Of a stretch of 56,930 nt of DNA, positions 44,538 through 52,870 are shown piece after piece. Position 1 is the stretch's first letter, and every line of letters begins with the position of its first letter. Both the position numbers and the translations under genes were made by a program. The notes under the pieces were generated by a model. It ran no database searches. It was given only the letters and a program-made list of their open reading frames with translations, and was not told the origin of the DNA. This stretch comes from Ruminococcus sp. (GTDB taxonomy: Bacteria > Bacillota > Clostridia > Oscillospirales > Acutalibacteraceae): contig JAFTYK010000024.1 of assembly GCA_017464765.1 (NCBI GenBank), forward strand, positions 1 to 56,930. The letters run 5' to 3'.

Positions 44538-45332
44538 ATGAAAAACTATGTAGTCGAAAGTTATGAAAACTACAAAGAGGAAGACAGGTTGTCAACAAAC
44601 AATGCTCGTAGGATTGAGTTTTTAACTACAGCAAGAGTATTTGATGAATTGATAACAGATAAGAAAAAGATTCTGGATTGTGCAGCAGGTACGGGAATAT
44701 ATGCATTTTATCTTGCCGATAAAGGGCATGATGTAACTGCTACCGACATCACTCCACGACATATAGAAGTGATTAAGAATATAGCAAGCACCAAACCATA
44801 CAAAATGGAATCAAGAGTGCTTGATGCTACAGATATGAGTGCTTTTGAGGATGAGTGCTTTGATGTGGTGCTGAATATGGGTCCGTTCTATCACCTGGTA
44901 AACGAAAGCGATAGAATCAAGTGCTTTCAAGAATCACTAAGGGTGCTGAAAAAGGGCGGTCTGTTGATTACATCATATATCCCGAGGTATTATGTTTTTC
45001 AGTATGTGGCTATGCAGAATGACTGCTTTTTAGATGCTAAACTTGCACAGCAATTAACTGAAACAGGAATCTTGCATCACGACGATGAGAAATGTTTCTG
45101 GACGGATACTTATTACGCAACGGCTGAAGAGATGGAAGCGTTGTATCGTGAATATGGAATGGAAATAGTAGACCACTTTGCACAAGATGGAGCAACACCA
45201 CATTTTGCTCAAAAGGTGGATAGCTGGAACGAGCAACAGTTCAAGGTGTGGTGCGATTATCATTACAGCGTATGCAGGCAAAAATCTTTGCTTGGTGCAA
45301 GTAACCATGCCGTGGTTGTTGGAAGAAAATGA
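44538..45332 (+). CDS. Class I SAM-dependent methyltransferase
   Basis: 264 residues. Motif I is ILDCAAGTGIYAFYLADKG near 45; DVVLNMGPFYHL near 110 is motif IV and RVLKKGGLLITSYIP near 138 motif V. Substrate unknown; small molecules are likely. Start placed at the ATG after GATAGAGGTTTCATT rather than an upstream codon. Likely in one unit with the MerR-TipAS regulator, which suggests drug modification or response. Confidence 0.87.
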   Translation: MKNYVVESYENYKEEDRLSTNNARRIEFLTTARVFDELITDKKKILDCAAGTGIYAFYLADKGHDVTATDITPRHIEVIKNIASTKPYKMESRVLDATDMSAFEDECFDVVLNMGPFYHLVNESDRIKCFQESLRVLKKGGLLITSYIPRYYVFQYVAMQNDCFLDAKLAQQLTETGILHHDDEKCFWTDTYYATAEEMEALYREYGMEIVDHFAQDGATPHFAQKVDSWNEQQFKVWCDYHYSVCRQKSLLGASNHAVVVGRK

Positions 45333-45360
45333 GAGTGAAAAATTAATACATAATTTCAGA

Positions 45361-45401
45361 TGCAACATTGTAAGTGGGGAACTTTCGATGTTGCATTTTT
45401 G
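45361..45401 (+). repeat. Repeat C, copy 1 (terminator)
   Basis: TGCAACATTG...ATGTTGCATTTTTG hairpin with T run, preceded by AATTTCAGA. Two relatives lie at 48391 and 51801. Confidence 0.82.
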
Positions 45402-45424
45402 TTTCTATATCCTTGATATAAAAC

Positions 45425-45457
45425 TGTTTATGTTTTATTATAAAAAGAACATAAACA
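45425..45457. promoter_or_regulatory. 10-base inverted repeat before the HTH-kinase gene
   Basis: TGTTTATGTT (45425-45434) and AACATAAACA (45448-45457) are perfectly complementary across 13 bases. It may be an operator for the HTH half of the next protein. Confidence 0.45.
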
Positions 45458-45522
45458 AAAAATCAGACACATAAATGCTATTATTGTTATGGCTGATAGG
45501 TCACACGTTTCGGGGTGTAAAT

Positions 45523-46698
45523 ATGAAATATAAAAATGCAGTAGCAGTTCTTCCTACAGAACTGATTGAAGAAATCCAGAAGTATATTCAGGGTGATTTT
45601 TTATACATTCCTAAAAAGGATAAGAAAACTCACAGAGCTGTCACCGAATACAAAATTGAACTTGAAAAACGAAACAACAGAATCTACAAAATGCACCTCG
45701 AGTGGATGAGTAACGAGCATTTAGCAAAAAATTTCAACTTAGCTCAGTCTAGTATCCGAAGAATACTTATTGAACAAAGGAAAAGGGTTGAGATAATGTC
45801 AAAGAAAATTAAGGCATTGTTGTGTAAATGGGGTTTGCAGGGCGAGCGTATCACACAAATTTATTCTACTGTCTGGCAGGTTGGGGAGAGGTTTGTACTG
45901 AAAGTGTACGAAGAATCCAAGTCGTTAAAAAGAAATATTACGATAAATCAGCACTTGCACAATATGGGCATACCTGTCGGTAAGCTCATATACACCTTAA
46001 AAGAAGAGCAATACGTAGAAGCTGACGGACAGTATTTCTTTATGTCAGAAAAGCTTTCGGGAAGTAATATTGTAAGCCTTAAATTCGGGGATAAAATAGC
46101 CGAGAGAATGGGCGAGATTATTGCAAATCTTCATATTGCTTTTGACAGTCTTGAAGATAAAGTTGAGCTTTGGAACAACAGCCTGATTGATGAGATGAAC
46201 GGTTGGGTGAAAGAAAGCTTTGAAAAAAACAGATGGCAGAACATAAGCCGTGCAGATTACGAAAAGGTTGTTGAAAACCTTAAAAAATTCTATGAAAAAC
46301 TGCCTGTACAGCTTATCCACCGTGATGTGCATTTTGGCAATTTTCTTTTTGACAAAGGGGATTTCAGCGGTTACATAGATTTCGATATAAGCCAGAAGAA
46401 TATCAGAATCTTTGATTTGTGCTATTTTGTTCTGTCGATTTTATCCGAGAAAGAAAAGTTTGAAATCAATGAGGAAAAATGGTTCAATTTCGCAAAAAAT
46501 GTTTTTGCTGGCTATAACAAAATCTTACCTCTTACTGCAGAAGAAAAAGAGACTGCGGGGTTTGTTATGGAGTGTATCGAGCTTTTGTTCCTTGCATATT
46601 TCGAGGGACAGGGGGATACCGCACAGGTTCAGAGTACATACGATGTCTTTAAATTTATCAATGAAAATGAAAGAAGAATCAGAAGGCTGTTACGATAA
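45523..46698 (+). CDS. Fusion of a CD3324-type HTH domain to an APH-like kinase
   Basis: 391 residues. Residues 1-90 match the small CD3324/Mor-type DNA-binding family (AVLPTELIEEIQKYIQGDFL, then NEHLAKNFNLAQSSIRRILI). From about 100 an aminoglycoside/choline phosphotransferase fold follows, with the catalytic loop LIHRDVHFGNFLFDKGDFSG near 265 and metal-binding IDFDISQKN near 285. The two families are normally separate. The junction is in frame with no stop, and an internal methionine (IMSKKIKALL near 90) could give a kinase-only product. Substrate unknown. Confidence 0.82.
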   Translation: MKYKNAVAVLPTELIEEIQKYIQGDFLYIPKKDKKTHRAVTEYKIELEKRNNRIYKMHLEWMSNEHLAKNFNLAQSSIRRILIEQRKRVEIMSKKIKALLCKWGLQGERITQIYSTVWQVGERFVLKVYEESKSLKRNITINQHLHNMGIPVGKLIYTLKEEQYVEADGQYFFMSEKLSGSNIVSLKFGDKIAERMGEIIANLHIAFDSLEDKVELWNNSLIDEMNGWVKESFEKNRWQNISRADYEKVVENLKKFYEKLPVQLIHRDVHFGNFLFDKGDFSGYIDFDISQKNIRIFDLCYFVLSILSEKEKFEINEEKWFNFAKNVFAGYNKILPLTAEEKETAGFVMECIELLFLAYFEGQGDTAQVQSTYDVFKFINENERRIRRLLR

Positions 46699-46714
46699 GA
46701 AAAGGAGAATGAAA

Positions 46715-47569
46715 ATGTTAAAGAAAGCTGATACATATAATTTAAGAGATATTTATGATTTTCAGCTTAGTTTCAAAACACCATACTTTTTTGATGTGAG
46801 TTTTGATACTTGGAAAAAGTCATTTGATGATGATATCGACGGCGAGGGCAGAAAGCTATTCAAAGAGCTTTTTGTAAAAGCAGTTTATGATAATGATAAA
46901 CTCGTAGGTTTTGTTCAGTACGGCAAAACTGCATTTGGCTTTGCTGATAACGGCGAGATTTCAAGCGATATTTCATACCCTGTTATCCGCAATCTGTATT
47001 TTAAAGAGAACAGAGTAGATGCAGGTGAATGGCTTTTAGCCAAAGCTATGCAAAACCTTGGTGTTGATGAGCGAGTGTACGCTTTCTTCCATTACTTTGG
47101 TATGACCTGTTTTGCTCGTCACGGCAAGCTTTTTGAAAACAATGCTCATATTGATTCATTGCTTAAAGAAAATGGTTTTGAAGTTGAACACGAAAACGTG
47201 TACTACTCATCTGTTTTGAGTGAGGGCAAAAACTCTGAGGTAACGATTACAGCGAATGGTTTAACAAAAGGCAATCAGCAGTATATTGACTTCAAAATCG
47301 ACGGCAATCAAGTCGGCGGTTGCGAGGTGCATTACCTGAGTGGCACCGCAGCATATCTTCGTTGGATTTATGTAAACGGCGATATAGTAGGCAAAGGTAT
47401 AGGCACAAAATGTATGGAAGCTTTAAAGAGTTTCCTCTATGAAAAAGACATAAACAGATTTGACACCGACACAGCTCTCGATAATACAGTTGCTCAGCAT
47501 TACTACGAGAAAAACGACTTTATCTGTGAGGGTGTTACCAGAAGTTACTTTACAAAGTCAATGATATAA
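46715..47569 (+). CDS. GNAT-family N-acetyltransferase
   Basis: 284 residues with a C-terminal GNAT core: RWIYVNGDIVGKGIGTKCME near 222 carries the acetyl-CoA loop (V-x-x-x-G-K-G-I-G) and DNTVAQHYYEKNDF near 260 the last strand. The first half may be a degenerate second GNAT domain. ATG at 46715 is set by AAAAGGAG; upstream extension would overlap the kinase gene and is rejected. It follows the kinase by 16 bases and is probably co-transcribed. Confidence 0.85.
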   Translation: MLKKADTYNLRDIYDFQLSFKTPYFFDVSFDTWKKSFDDDIDGEGRKLFKELFVKAVYDNDKLVGFVQYGKTAFGFADNGEISSDISYPVIRNLYFKENRVDAGEWLLAKAMQNLGVDERVYAFFHYFGMTCFARHGKLFENNAHIDSLLKENGFEVEHENVYYSSVLSEGKNSEVTITANGLTKGNQQYIDFKIDGNQVGGCEVHYLSGTAAYLRWIYVNGDIVGKGIGTKCMEALKSFLYEKDINRFDTDTALDNTVAQHYYEKNDFICEGVTRSYFTKSMI

Positions 47570-47604
47570 TATACAATAAGTTGGTATTTTTTGGAGGTGT
47601 TTCT

Positions 47605-48357
47605 TTGAGTAGGTTAAGTATGAAATATTTGTTGTGGACTTTTTCTATAATGATAATTTGTTGGGGAACTTGTTTGATATTCAGCTTAAACGGTATAACT
47701 CTGACTGATAATTATTTATTGTATATTCCGTATTTGTTGGGTGGTTGGTCGCCTACAATCGCTTCATACATATCAGTAAAAAAGCAGAAGAGCTTTAAAG
47801 AATGGCTTAAGGATATTTTCGATTTCAAACACAGTATCCTTTCGTATATAGTTGTTGTACTTTTTAGTGCGTTGTTTGTTTTACCTCAATGCCTGATATC
47901 TGGTTACGAAAACGGAGCGCCATTATTTGCTGTTATTTTTATGATTCCTATGATGCTTGTGGGCGGAGGATTGGAAGAAGCAGGCTGGAGATACATTTTG
48001 CAACCTGAACTTGAAAAGAAGTGCAACTTTGTTGTAGCTACCTTGTTGGTTAGTGTGATTTGGTGGCTGTGGCATATGCCGTTGTTTTATATTCAGGGCG
48101 TATCACAAAACGGAGATAGCCTTTTAGCTTTCGGAATCAACGTGTTAGGTTTAAGCTTTGCATTGGCAAGTATCAGAAGAACAACTGAAAGTGCTTGGTT
48201 GTGCGTTTTGTTCCACTGTATTATCAATTCGCTATCAGGAATATTCATTGTTAATGATAACATTTGGGGTAATGTTGCTTCAGCAATTATTATGATAATT
48301 GCTTCGTTAGTTTTAGTAACAGTGAACGATAAGAAAAGAATACTGAAAAAATCTTAA
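47605..48357 (+). CDS. CPBP-family intramembrane metalloprotease
   Basis: 250 residues, about seven membrane segments. GGGLEEAGWRYILQP near 122 carries the EExxxR motif, WWLWHMPLFYIQG near 153 the second histidine motif and FHCIINSL near 208 the third. Such proteins process prenyl proteins or give bacteriocin self-immunity. TTG start at 47605, chosen because TTGGAGGTGTTTC is at the right distance. Confidence 0.85.
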   Translation: MSRLSMKYLLWTFSIMIICWGTCLIFSLNGITLTDNYLLYIPYLLGGWSPTIASYISVKKQKSFKEWLKDIFDFKHSILSYIVVVLFSALFVLPQCLISGYENGAPLFAVIFMIPMMLVGGGLEEAGWRYILQPELEKKCNFVVATLLVSVIWWLWHMPLFYIQGVSQNGDSLLAFGINVLGLSFALASIRRTTESAWLCVLFHCIINSLSGIFIVNDNIWGNVASAIIMIIASLVLVTVNDKKRILKKS

Positions 48358-48390
48358 ATTCGTATCAGAAAAGTTAATAAATGATTTCAG

Positions 48391-48436
48391 ATGCAACATT
48401 GCAAGTGATAAACTTGCGGTGTTGCATTTTCTGTTT
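48391..48436 (+). repeat. Repeat C, copy 2 (terminator), with promoter block
   Basis: TGCAACATTGCAAG...CTTGCGGTGTTGCATTTT. The homology with copy 3 extends about 70 bases downstream through a promoter: TTGAGA 48454-48459 and TAAAAT 48477-48482, 17-base spacer. Confidence 0.85.
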
Positions 48437-48568
48437 TACTCTGCTTATCGTTATTGAGATTTTGAGCGAACTGTGTTAAAATTAGCTCTATGTTTTGTAT
48501 TTATAGTAGAGCAATGTCCCTGAATATGTTTAAGGACTTGAGGTTTAACAGAAAGATGGTAGATAAAA

Positions 48569-49759
48569 TTGTACCTTAATGAGAAAAGAATCAAGATAAT
48601 AAAAATAATAGGCTATCCGCTGTTTGCGTTTGGTCTGCTCGAATGTATTGTTTCGTTATACGCACTGATTTCAACAATCGTTTATTACTTTGACAGACTC
48701 GAAACAATTGTTGGGTCAGTAGCTATTGTTGATTCGGTTTGCGGACTTTTGCTGGCAACAGTCTTGCTGTTTGTTACGAGTGTGGCTTTCCGCTTAATTT
48801 CGGACGCTAGGTTTTATTCAAGTTATTTTGAACATGACCTTGATGGAAAAATTGAGTACAGTGAGCTGTCAGAAATCACAGGCAACAGCGCCTCATTTGT
48901 TTCATTTGAGCTTTCACTTTTCCGTTCAACTATTATGAAAAATTTTGAGATAAAAAATGTCGGCAGTAAAAAACATATTGAACTCAACAGTAAAAAGTAT
49001 ACTTGTCAGTGTCAAAGTTGCGGTGCCGCTATTGAGAAAAGTGATTACTTTGTCGGAGAATGTTCGTACTGCGGAAGTTCTGACCTTTTCGCTAAGGTTA
49101 TCACTGATGATAGATTTTACTGCATTACACGTGATACCAAAAACAACCCTAGTGTAGCAAAGAGTTATGTTAAAGCTAATCTGGAGGTAAGAAAAGTAAT
49201 ATATATTTTGATGATGGTTTTATCTGTTATACTGATGGGTATAAACTTGCTTTACACTTACAGTTGTATTACACGTTACAATGACGAAGATTATTTGTTA
49301 GAAGTATTGTTTACACCGGGCAATCATCTGAACTCGTTTGAGTTGATTAAAGCTGACCTTATGGATTCGATGATTTTTGGTATATTCATTGTGATAGGAC
49401 TTATTCCAGTATTTGTAATAGCTGTGAATAAACTTTGGCGTTGCTTTACTGCGTCTTTGTGTTCGAGCTATTTAGCTAAGGTTAAAGGACCATTTGTAAA
49501 AATAAGCAGTCTGCCTCAGTTGAATATTTGCTTAAGTGACAAAAGTAAAATGAAATTAGTCAAAGCAGCTATATGCAACGGCTATCTCACCAATTGTACT
49601 TTTGAAAAGCATAATGACGAGGTTGTTGTTGCCCTTTCGAAGAAAGTGGTAAAGGACAAATGCCCGTCTTGTGGAGCACCTATCACAGGAGCTGTGGATG
49701 AGAATTATCAGTGCAGATATTGCGGTAATCTTATTATGAATGTTGTTATTAAGAAATAA
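48569..49759 (+). CDS. Membrane protein with two zinc ribbons
   Basis: 396 residues. Four membrane segments in two pairs (about 12-35, 48-72, 213-235, 270-290). A first zinc ribbon CQSCGAA...CSYCGSSD lies near 147-168 and a second CPSCGAPI...CRYCGNLI near the C-terminus (371-390). TTG start; the upstream GAAAGATGG is weak, so the exact start is uncertain. Function unknown. A related zinc-ribbon membrane protein is encoded at 55323. Confidence 0.7.
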   Translation: MYLNEKRIKIIKIIGYPLFAFGLLECIVSLYALISTIVYYFDRLETIVGSVAIVDSVCGLLLATVLLFVTSVAFRLISDARFYSSYFEHDLDGKIEYSELSEITGNSASFVSFELSLFRSTIMKNFEIKNVGSKKHIELNSKKYTCQCQSCGAAIEKSDYFVGECSYCGSSDLFAKVITDDRFYCITRDTKNNPSVAKSYVKANLEVRKVIYILMMVLSVILMGINLLYTYSCITRYNDEDYLLEVLFTPGNHLNSFELIKADLMDSMIFGIFIVIGLIPVFVIAVNKLWRCFTASLCSSYLAKVKGPFVKISSLPQLNICLSDKSKMKLVKAAICNGYLTNCTFEKHNDEVVVALSKKVVKDKCPSCGAPITGAVDENYQCRYCGNLIMNVVIKK

Positions 49760-49866
49760 GTAATCAACGAAATGTACTATCTGTTGTTGGATTTGTGTTG
49801 TGCTGACGGATTCAATATACGGATGATACATCTCGATAAAAATGAATTTATGGAGGTAGTTTTTAT

Positions 49867-50289
49867 ATGCAGGATTTTTCTATGTCAATGTTATGGTTTT
49901 GTGTATGTTATGTGTTAGTTACTGTTGTTGGAATACTACATACTGTTTTTAATATCTACGTGTTGCATATGAAACCGATGGATGATAAAAGTATGGGTGA
50001 GGCATACGAAAACACTAAGCCGTGGCATCCGTTGTACAATATCGTTTTATTTTCAGTTTTTGGATATTTGTATATGAATGGCTTGGCGACACCTACTATA
50101 AATGAAGCTTTAATTACAGGTTTAATCTGGGCAGGGATATGTATAGTGTTTGATGTGTTTGGTTGGGTTGTTATTAAGCATCCGTGGAGCTTGTCATTCA
50201 AAGAGTTTTACGTTGACTATCAGCCTTGGATCACTTTAATTTACATCGCAATCTTTTTGGGACCTGTTGTTGGATTTGTTTTCTGTTGA
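49867..50289 (+). CDS. Small four-segment membrane protein
   Basis: 140 residues with four hydrophobic segments (about 7-30, 54-72, 78-100, 116-138) and short charged loops. I do not recognise the family. It has a good ribosome binding site (ATGGAGGTAG). It is followed by the riboswitch-controlled gene, another small membrane protein, so the two might work together. Confidence 0.7.
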   Translation: MQDFSMSMLWFCVCYVLVTVVGILHTVFNIYVLHMKPMDDKSMGEAYENTKPWHPLYNIVLFSVFGYLYMNGLATPTINEALITGLIWAGICIVFDVFGWVVIKHPWSLSFKEFYVDYQPWITLIYIAIFLGPVVGFVFC

Positions 50290-50314
50290 CAAATTGTAAT
50301 TTTTGGTGTATTAT
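50286..50314 (+). promoter_or_regulatory. Promoter of the riboswitch transcript
   Basis: TTGACA (50286-50291) and TATTAT (50309-50314), exactly 17 bases apart; the -35 overlaps the stop of the previous gene. Transcription would start near 50321, at the first base of the folded leader. Confidence 0.85.
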
Positions 50315-50320
50315 ACAGTA

Positions 50321-50495
50321 AACCCATGAGGGAGTAGCATGCGTTTAACGTAGCAAGTCAACATCCTGGCAGTTTTTAACTGTCTGGCTTGTTTTAAATT
50401 GCCAGACTCATGTATAGGTAATAGCTATACATTGAGTTCATATTTCAGATTAAAAACCCAAGTATAGCTTTCGGCTGTGCTTGGGTTATTTTTAT
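50321..50495 (+). promoter_or_regulatory. yybP-ykoY-like (manganese) riboswitch with terminator
   Basis: The leader has GGGAGTAGC at 50330-50338, GCAAGTCAACAT at 50353-50364, a TGGCAG/CTGTCTGGC arm, and GCCAGACTCATG at 50401-50412. CATGAG (50325-50330) and CTCATG (50407-50412) close the basal helix. These marks resemble the yybP-ykoY class, which senses Mn2+. ACTCATGTATAG can pair instead with CTATACATTGAGT (50406-50417/50425-50437), breaking the basal helix. A terminator AACCCAAG/CTTGGGTT with ATTTTTAT follows (50455-50495). Confidence 0.62.
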
Positions 50496-50514
50496 ATCGA
50501 GAGGAAAGATTGTT

Positions 50515-51003
50515 ATGTTATTAGTTTTAGAAGGAATCGTAATGTGCTTTGTGTTGCTTTTAGTTTGTGTTGTTGCAATCGCAAACGGTGCTGTTGGCGG
50601 TGTTGCACTTTACGAAGATGATGTGCAGAAAAGAGTTGTGGAGTTAGGATTGACGACCGAGAAGAAAATAAAGAAAAGTTTTGCCTTAATGTCAGTTGCT
50701 TTGTACTTACCGCTTTTTACATTAGTGCCATTTATGGTGTACTACATAAACGGAGCAGTAGGTTTTTGGGACGGCTTTTGGCAGATGTCGATTATAATGT
50801 GGATTATGGGGTTGTTTGACCGCTTGTTTATCGACTTCTATTGGGTAGGTCACACAAAGGCTTGGCATATCGAAGGTACAGAAGATTTGATGCCATATAT
50901 CCCTGTGAAAGTAGCGGTAGTTAAGTGGACTTTTACCATAATCGGTATGCCGATTGTTTCAGCTCTTATCGCAGGAATCGTTGAGCTTTTAGGTGTAGTA
51001 TAA
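50515..51003 (+). CDS. Riboswitch-controlled small membrane protein
   Basis: 162 residues, four membrane segments (about 5-27, 57-76, 90-108, 135-158). The loop FDRLFIDFYWVGHTKAWHIE near 101 followed by GTEDLMPYIP is rich in Asp, His and Glu and looks like a conserved family signature. I know no characterised homologue. Its leader, if a manganese riboswitch, would point to metal transport or homeostasis. Ribosome binding site AGAGGAAAG directly after the terminator stem. Confidence 0.72.
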   Translation: MLLVLEGIVMCFVLLLVCVVAIANGAVGGVALYEDDVQKRVVELGLTTEKKIKKSFALMSVALYLPLFTLVPFMVYYINGAVGFWDGFWQMSIIMWIMGLFDRLFIDFYWVGHTKAWHIEGTEDLMPYIPVKVAVVKWTFTIIGMPIVSALIAGIVELLGVV

Positions 51004-51039
51004 AAATCAAATAAACTTGAATTTGGCTAGGTAAAAATT

Positions 51040-51792
51040 ATGTTGTTTAATGAATTTGGCAATAAAGAAAACCCTCCTGTTTTACTTTTGCATGGTATGA
51101 TGCAGGACTGGCACAGCGAGTATGAAATGCTGAAACCTCTTGAAGAATACTATCGTCTGATAATCCCTGCTCAAGATGGCTTTTATGACGGAAGCGATGA
51201 TTTTACAACATTTGCAGACCAAGCAAGACAGGTTGAGGAATACATAAAAGAAAATCATAACGGCAAAGTATTTGGTGCTTACGGAGCTTCTCAGGGAGGA
51301 CTTATGTTGACAGAGCTTCTGACACGAAATGAAGTTGACCTTGGTACTGTCATTATGGACGGATGTTATGTTGCTCATCAGGGTAAGCTTTCGGGTAAGG
51401 TGACCGCTTGGATGTTTAAGAAATATAAGAACACAGGGGAGTTCCCTAAAATTATAAATGTAATGATGCAGCTTATGGGGACAACTCTTGAGGAAATGTC
51501 AGACGGACTTACAAATGGACTGTATATGAACGCAAGCGATGAAACAGTAAACAGAAATTTTATAGAAAACTATACCTATAAAACTCGTCCCGAAATTGCG
51601 GAAAACAAAACTATGGTTTATCTTTGGTGCGGAAGTAAAGAACCATATGCCTTAAAGTCCCATAAGGAGCTTAAAAGATATTTGAAAAACTACAAAGAAG
51701 AAATTATGGATGGCTTCGGACACGGAGAATTTTTGATGAAGTATTCCAAAGAGTGTTGTGATAAAATCAGAAGAACACTCGAAACAAAATAA
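51040..51792 (+). CDS. Alpha/beta hydrolase
   Basis: 250 residues. LLHGMMQDWHSEY near 16 is the oxyanion-hole region, GAYGASQGGLMLTELL near 82 contains the G-x-S-x-G nucleophile elbow with the serine near 87, and GFGHGEFL near 228 provides the histidine. Substrate unknown. It starts 36 bases after the membrane protein and ends at repeat C copy 3, so it may share the riboswitch-controlled transcript. Confidence 0.85.
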   Translation: MLFNEFGNKENPPVLLLHGMMQDWHSEYEMLKPLEEYYRLIIPAQDGFYDGSDDFTTFADQARQVEEYIKENHNGKVFGAYGASQGGLMLTELLTRNEVDLGTVIMDGCYVAHQGKLSGKVTAWMFKKYKNTGEFPKIINVMMQLMGTTLEEMSDGLTNGLYMNASDETVNRNFIENYTYKTRPEIAENKTMVYLWCGSKEPYALKSHKELKRYLKNYKEEIMDGFGHGEFLMKYSKECCDKIRRTLETK

Positions 51793-51800
51793 AAGTCAAT

Positions 51801-51887
51801 GCAACATTGCAAGGATAAACTGCGATGTTGCATTTTTGTTTTACTCTGCTTATCTATATTGAGATTTCAAGTGTGCTGTGTTAAAAT
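51801..51887 (+). repeat. Repeat C, copy 3 (terminator) with promoter block
   Basis: ATGCAACATTGCAAG...GATGTTGCATTTTTG, then TTTTACTCTGCTTATC shared with copy 2, and promoter TTGAGA 51859-51864 / TAAAAT 51882-51887 with a 17-base spacer at the same relative position. Confidence 0.85.
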
Positions 51888-51926
51888 TAACTTGATGATT
51901 TTTAACTTACTAAGGAGGTTCTTATT

Positions 51927-52298
51927 ATGAATAATCGTGAGATTATAAATCAATGGCTTAGTGCATTTGGCAAAGACGTAGATAAGAAATTAATAAAAAC
52001 TAATGTGACTTCCTATGGTAATCATTTATGGCATATATTCACATGGGGAAATGTGCCTTGTCTTGAAGGCGATACTGCAAGACAAGCTTTTGATAATTTA
52101 CAATATACAGAAGCTATCAAATTTTGTGGTGGATATTCCAATCATATAGAAGATGTTTGTGTTGTAGAAAAGATTTCTGCAAAATGCGTTGACGAAGATA
52201 ATTATAGAGATGTTTATATTGTAGCTAAAGATATTTCGTGGACTTATGTTCGCACACATGAAGATGGACTTAGCCCATACTTTTGTGCAATGAAATAA
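51927..52298 (+). CDS. DUF4275-like small protein
   Basis: 123 residues, soluble. HLWHIFTWGNVPCLEGDTAR near 31, together with a C-terminal DISWTYVRTHEDGLSPYFC, matches the pattern I associate with DUF4275 of Firmicutes; no function is known. Own promoter in the repeat C block and ribosome binding site AAGGAGG. Confidence 0.72.
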   Translation: MNNREIINQWLSAFGKDVDKKLIKTNVTSYGNHLWHIFTWGNVPCLEGDTARQAFDNLQYTEAIKFCGGYSNHIEDVCVVEKISAKCVDEDNYRDVYIVAKDISWTYVRTHEDGLSPYFCAMK

Positions 52299-52325
52299 CA
52301 ATAACCAATTTATAAGGACGAGAAA

Positions 52326-52841
52326 ATGATTATTTTAATTACCGGTGCATCGCACACAGGAAAGACTGCACTCTCTCAAAAACTGCTTGAAAAATACAAA
52401 TATCCGTACTTATCAATAGACCATTTGAAAATGGGCTTAATCCGTAGTGGTAACACGAAACTTACTCCAATGAGTGATGCTGCTGAACTCACAGCTTATC
52501 TATGGCCTATTGTTCGTGAGATGATTAAAACCGCCATAGAGAACAATCAAAATTTGATTGTTGAGGGTTGTTACATTCCTTTTGACTTTGCGAAAGATTT
52601 TGAAAAAGAATACCTTGATAACATCAGGTACTACTGCCTTGTATTAAGCGAAAGCTATATCAAAAAGCACTTCGCTGACATAAAGAAATATGCAAGCGTT
52701 ATCGAAAATCGCTTGGACGATGAGGGTTGTACTGTGGAGAGTGTTTTAGAGGACAATGCTCGATATTTAGAGCTTGCTCGAAAGCACAAAGTGAACTATA
52801 TCCTCATTGATGATAAATACGAAATTGATATTGATTTATAA
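52326..52841 (+). CDS. P-loop kinase-like protein (AAA_33 type)
   Basis: 171 residues. Walker A is GASHTGKTALSQ at 7-18; a DHLKMGL segment near 37 and LIVEGCYIPF near 78 fit the nucleoside/phosphoglycerate kinase-like fold (LID-type arginine near 128). Likely phosphorylates a small molecule; substrate unknown. It sits 28 bases after the DUF4275-like gene and 29 before the next. Confidence 0.78.
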   Translation: MIILITGASHTGKTALSQKLLEKYKYPYLSIDHLKMGLIRSGNTKLTPMSDAAELTAYLWPIVREMIKTAIENNQNLIVEGCYIPFDFAKDFEKEYLDNIRYYCLVLSESYIKKHFADIKKYASVIENRLDDEGCTVESVLEDNARYLELARKHKVNYILIDDKYEIDIDL

Positions 52842-52870
52842 CGATAAAACCGAATTTGGAGAAATGCTTT

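Noticed and set aside
46412..46714. N-terminal extension of the acetyltransferase
   Set aside because: It lies inside the kinase gene in another frame and the AAAAGGAG before 46715 sets the start.
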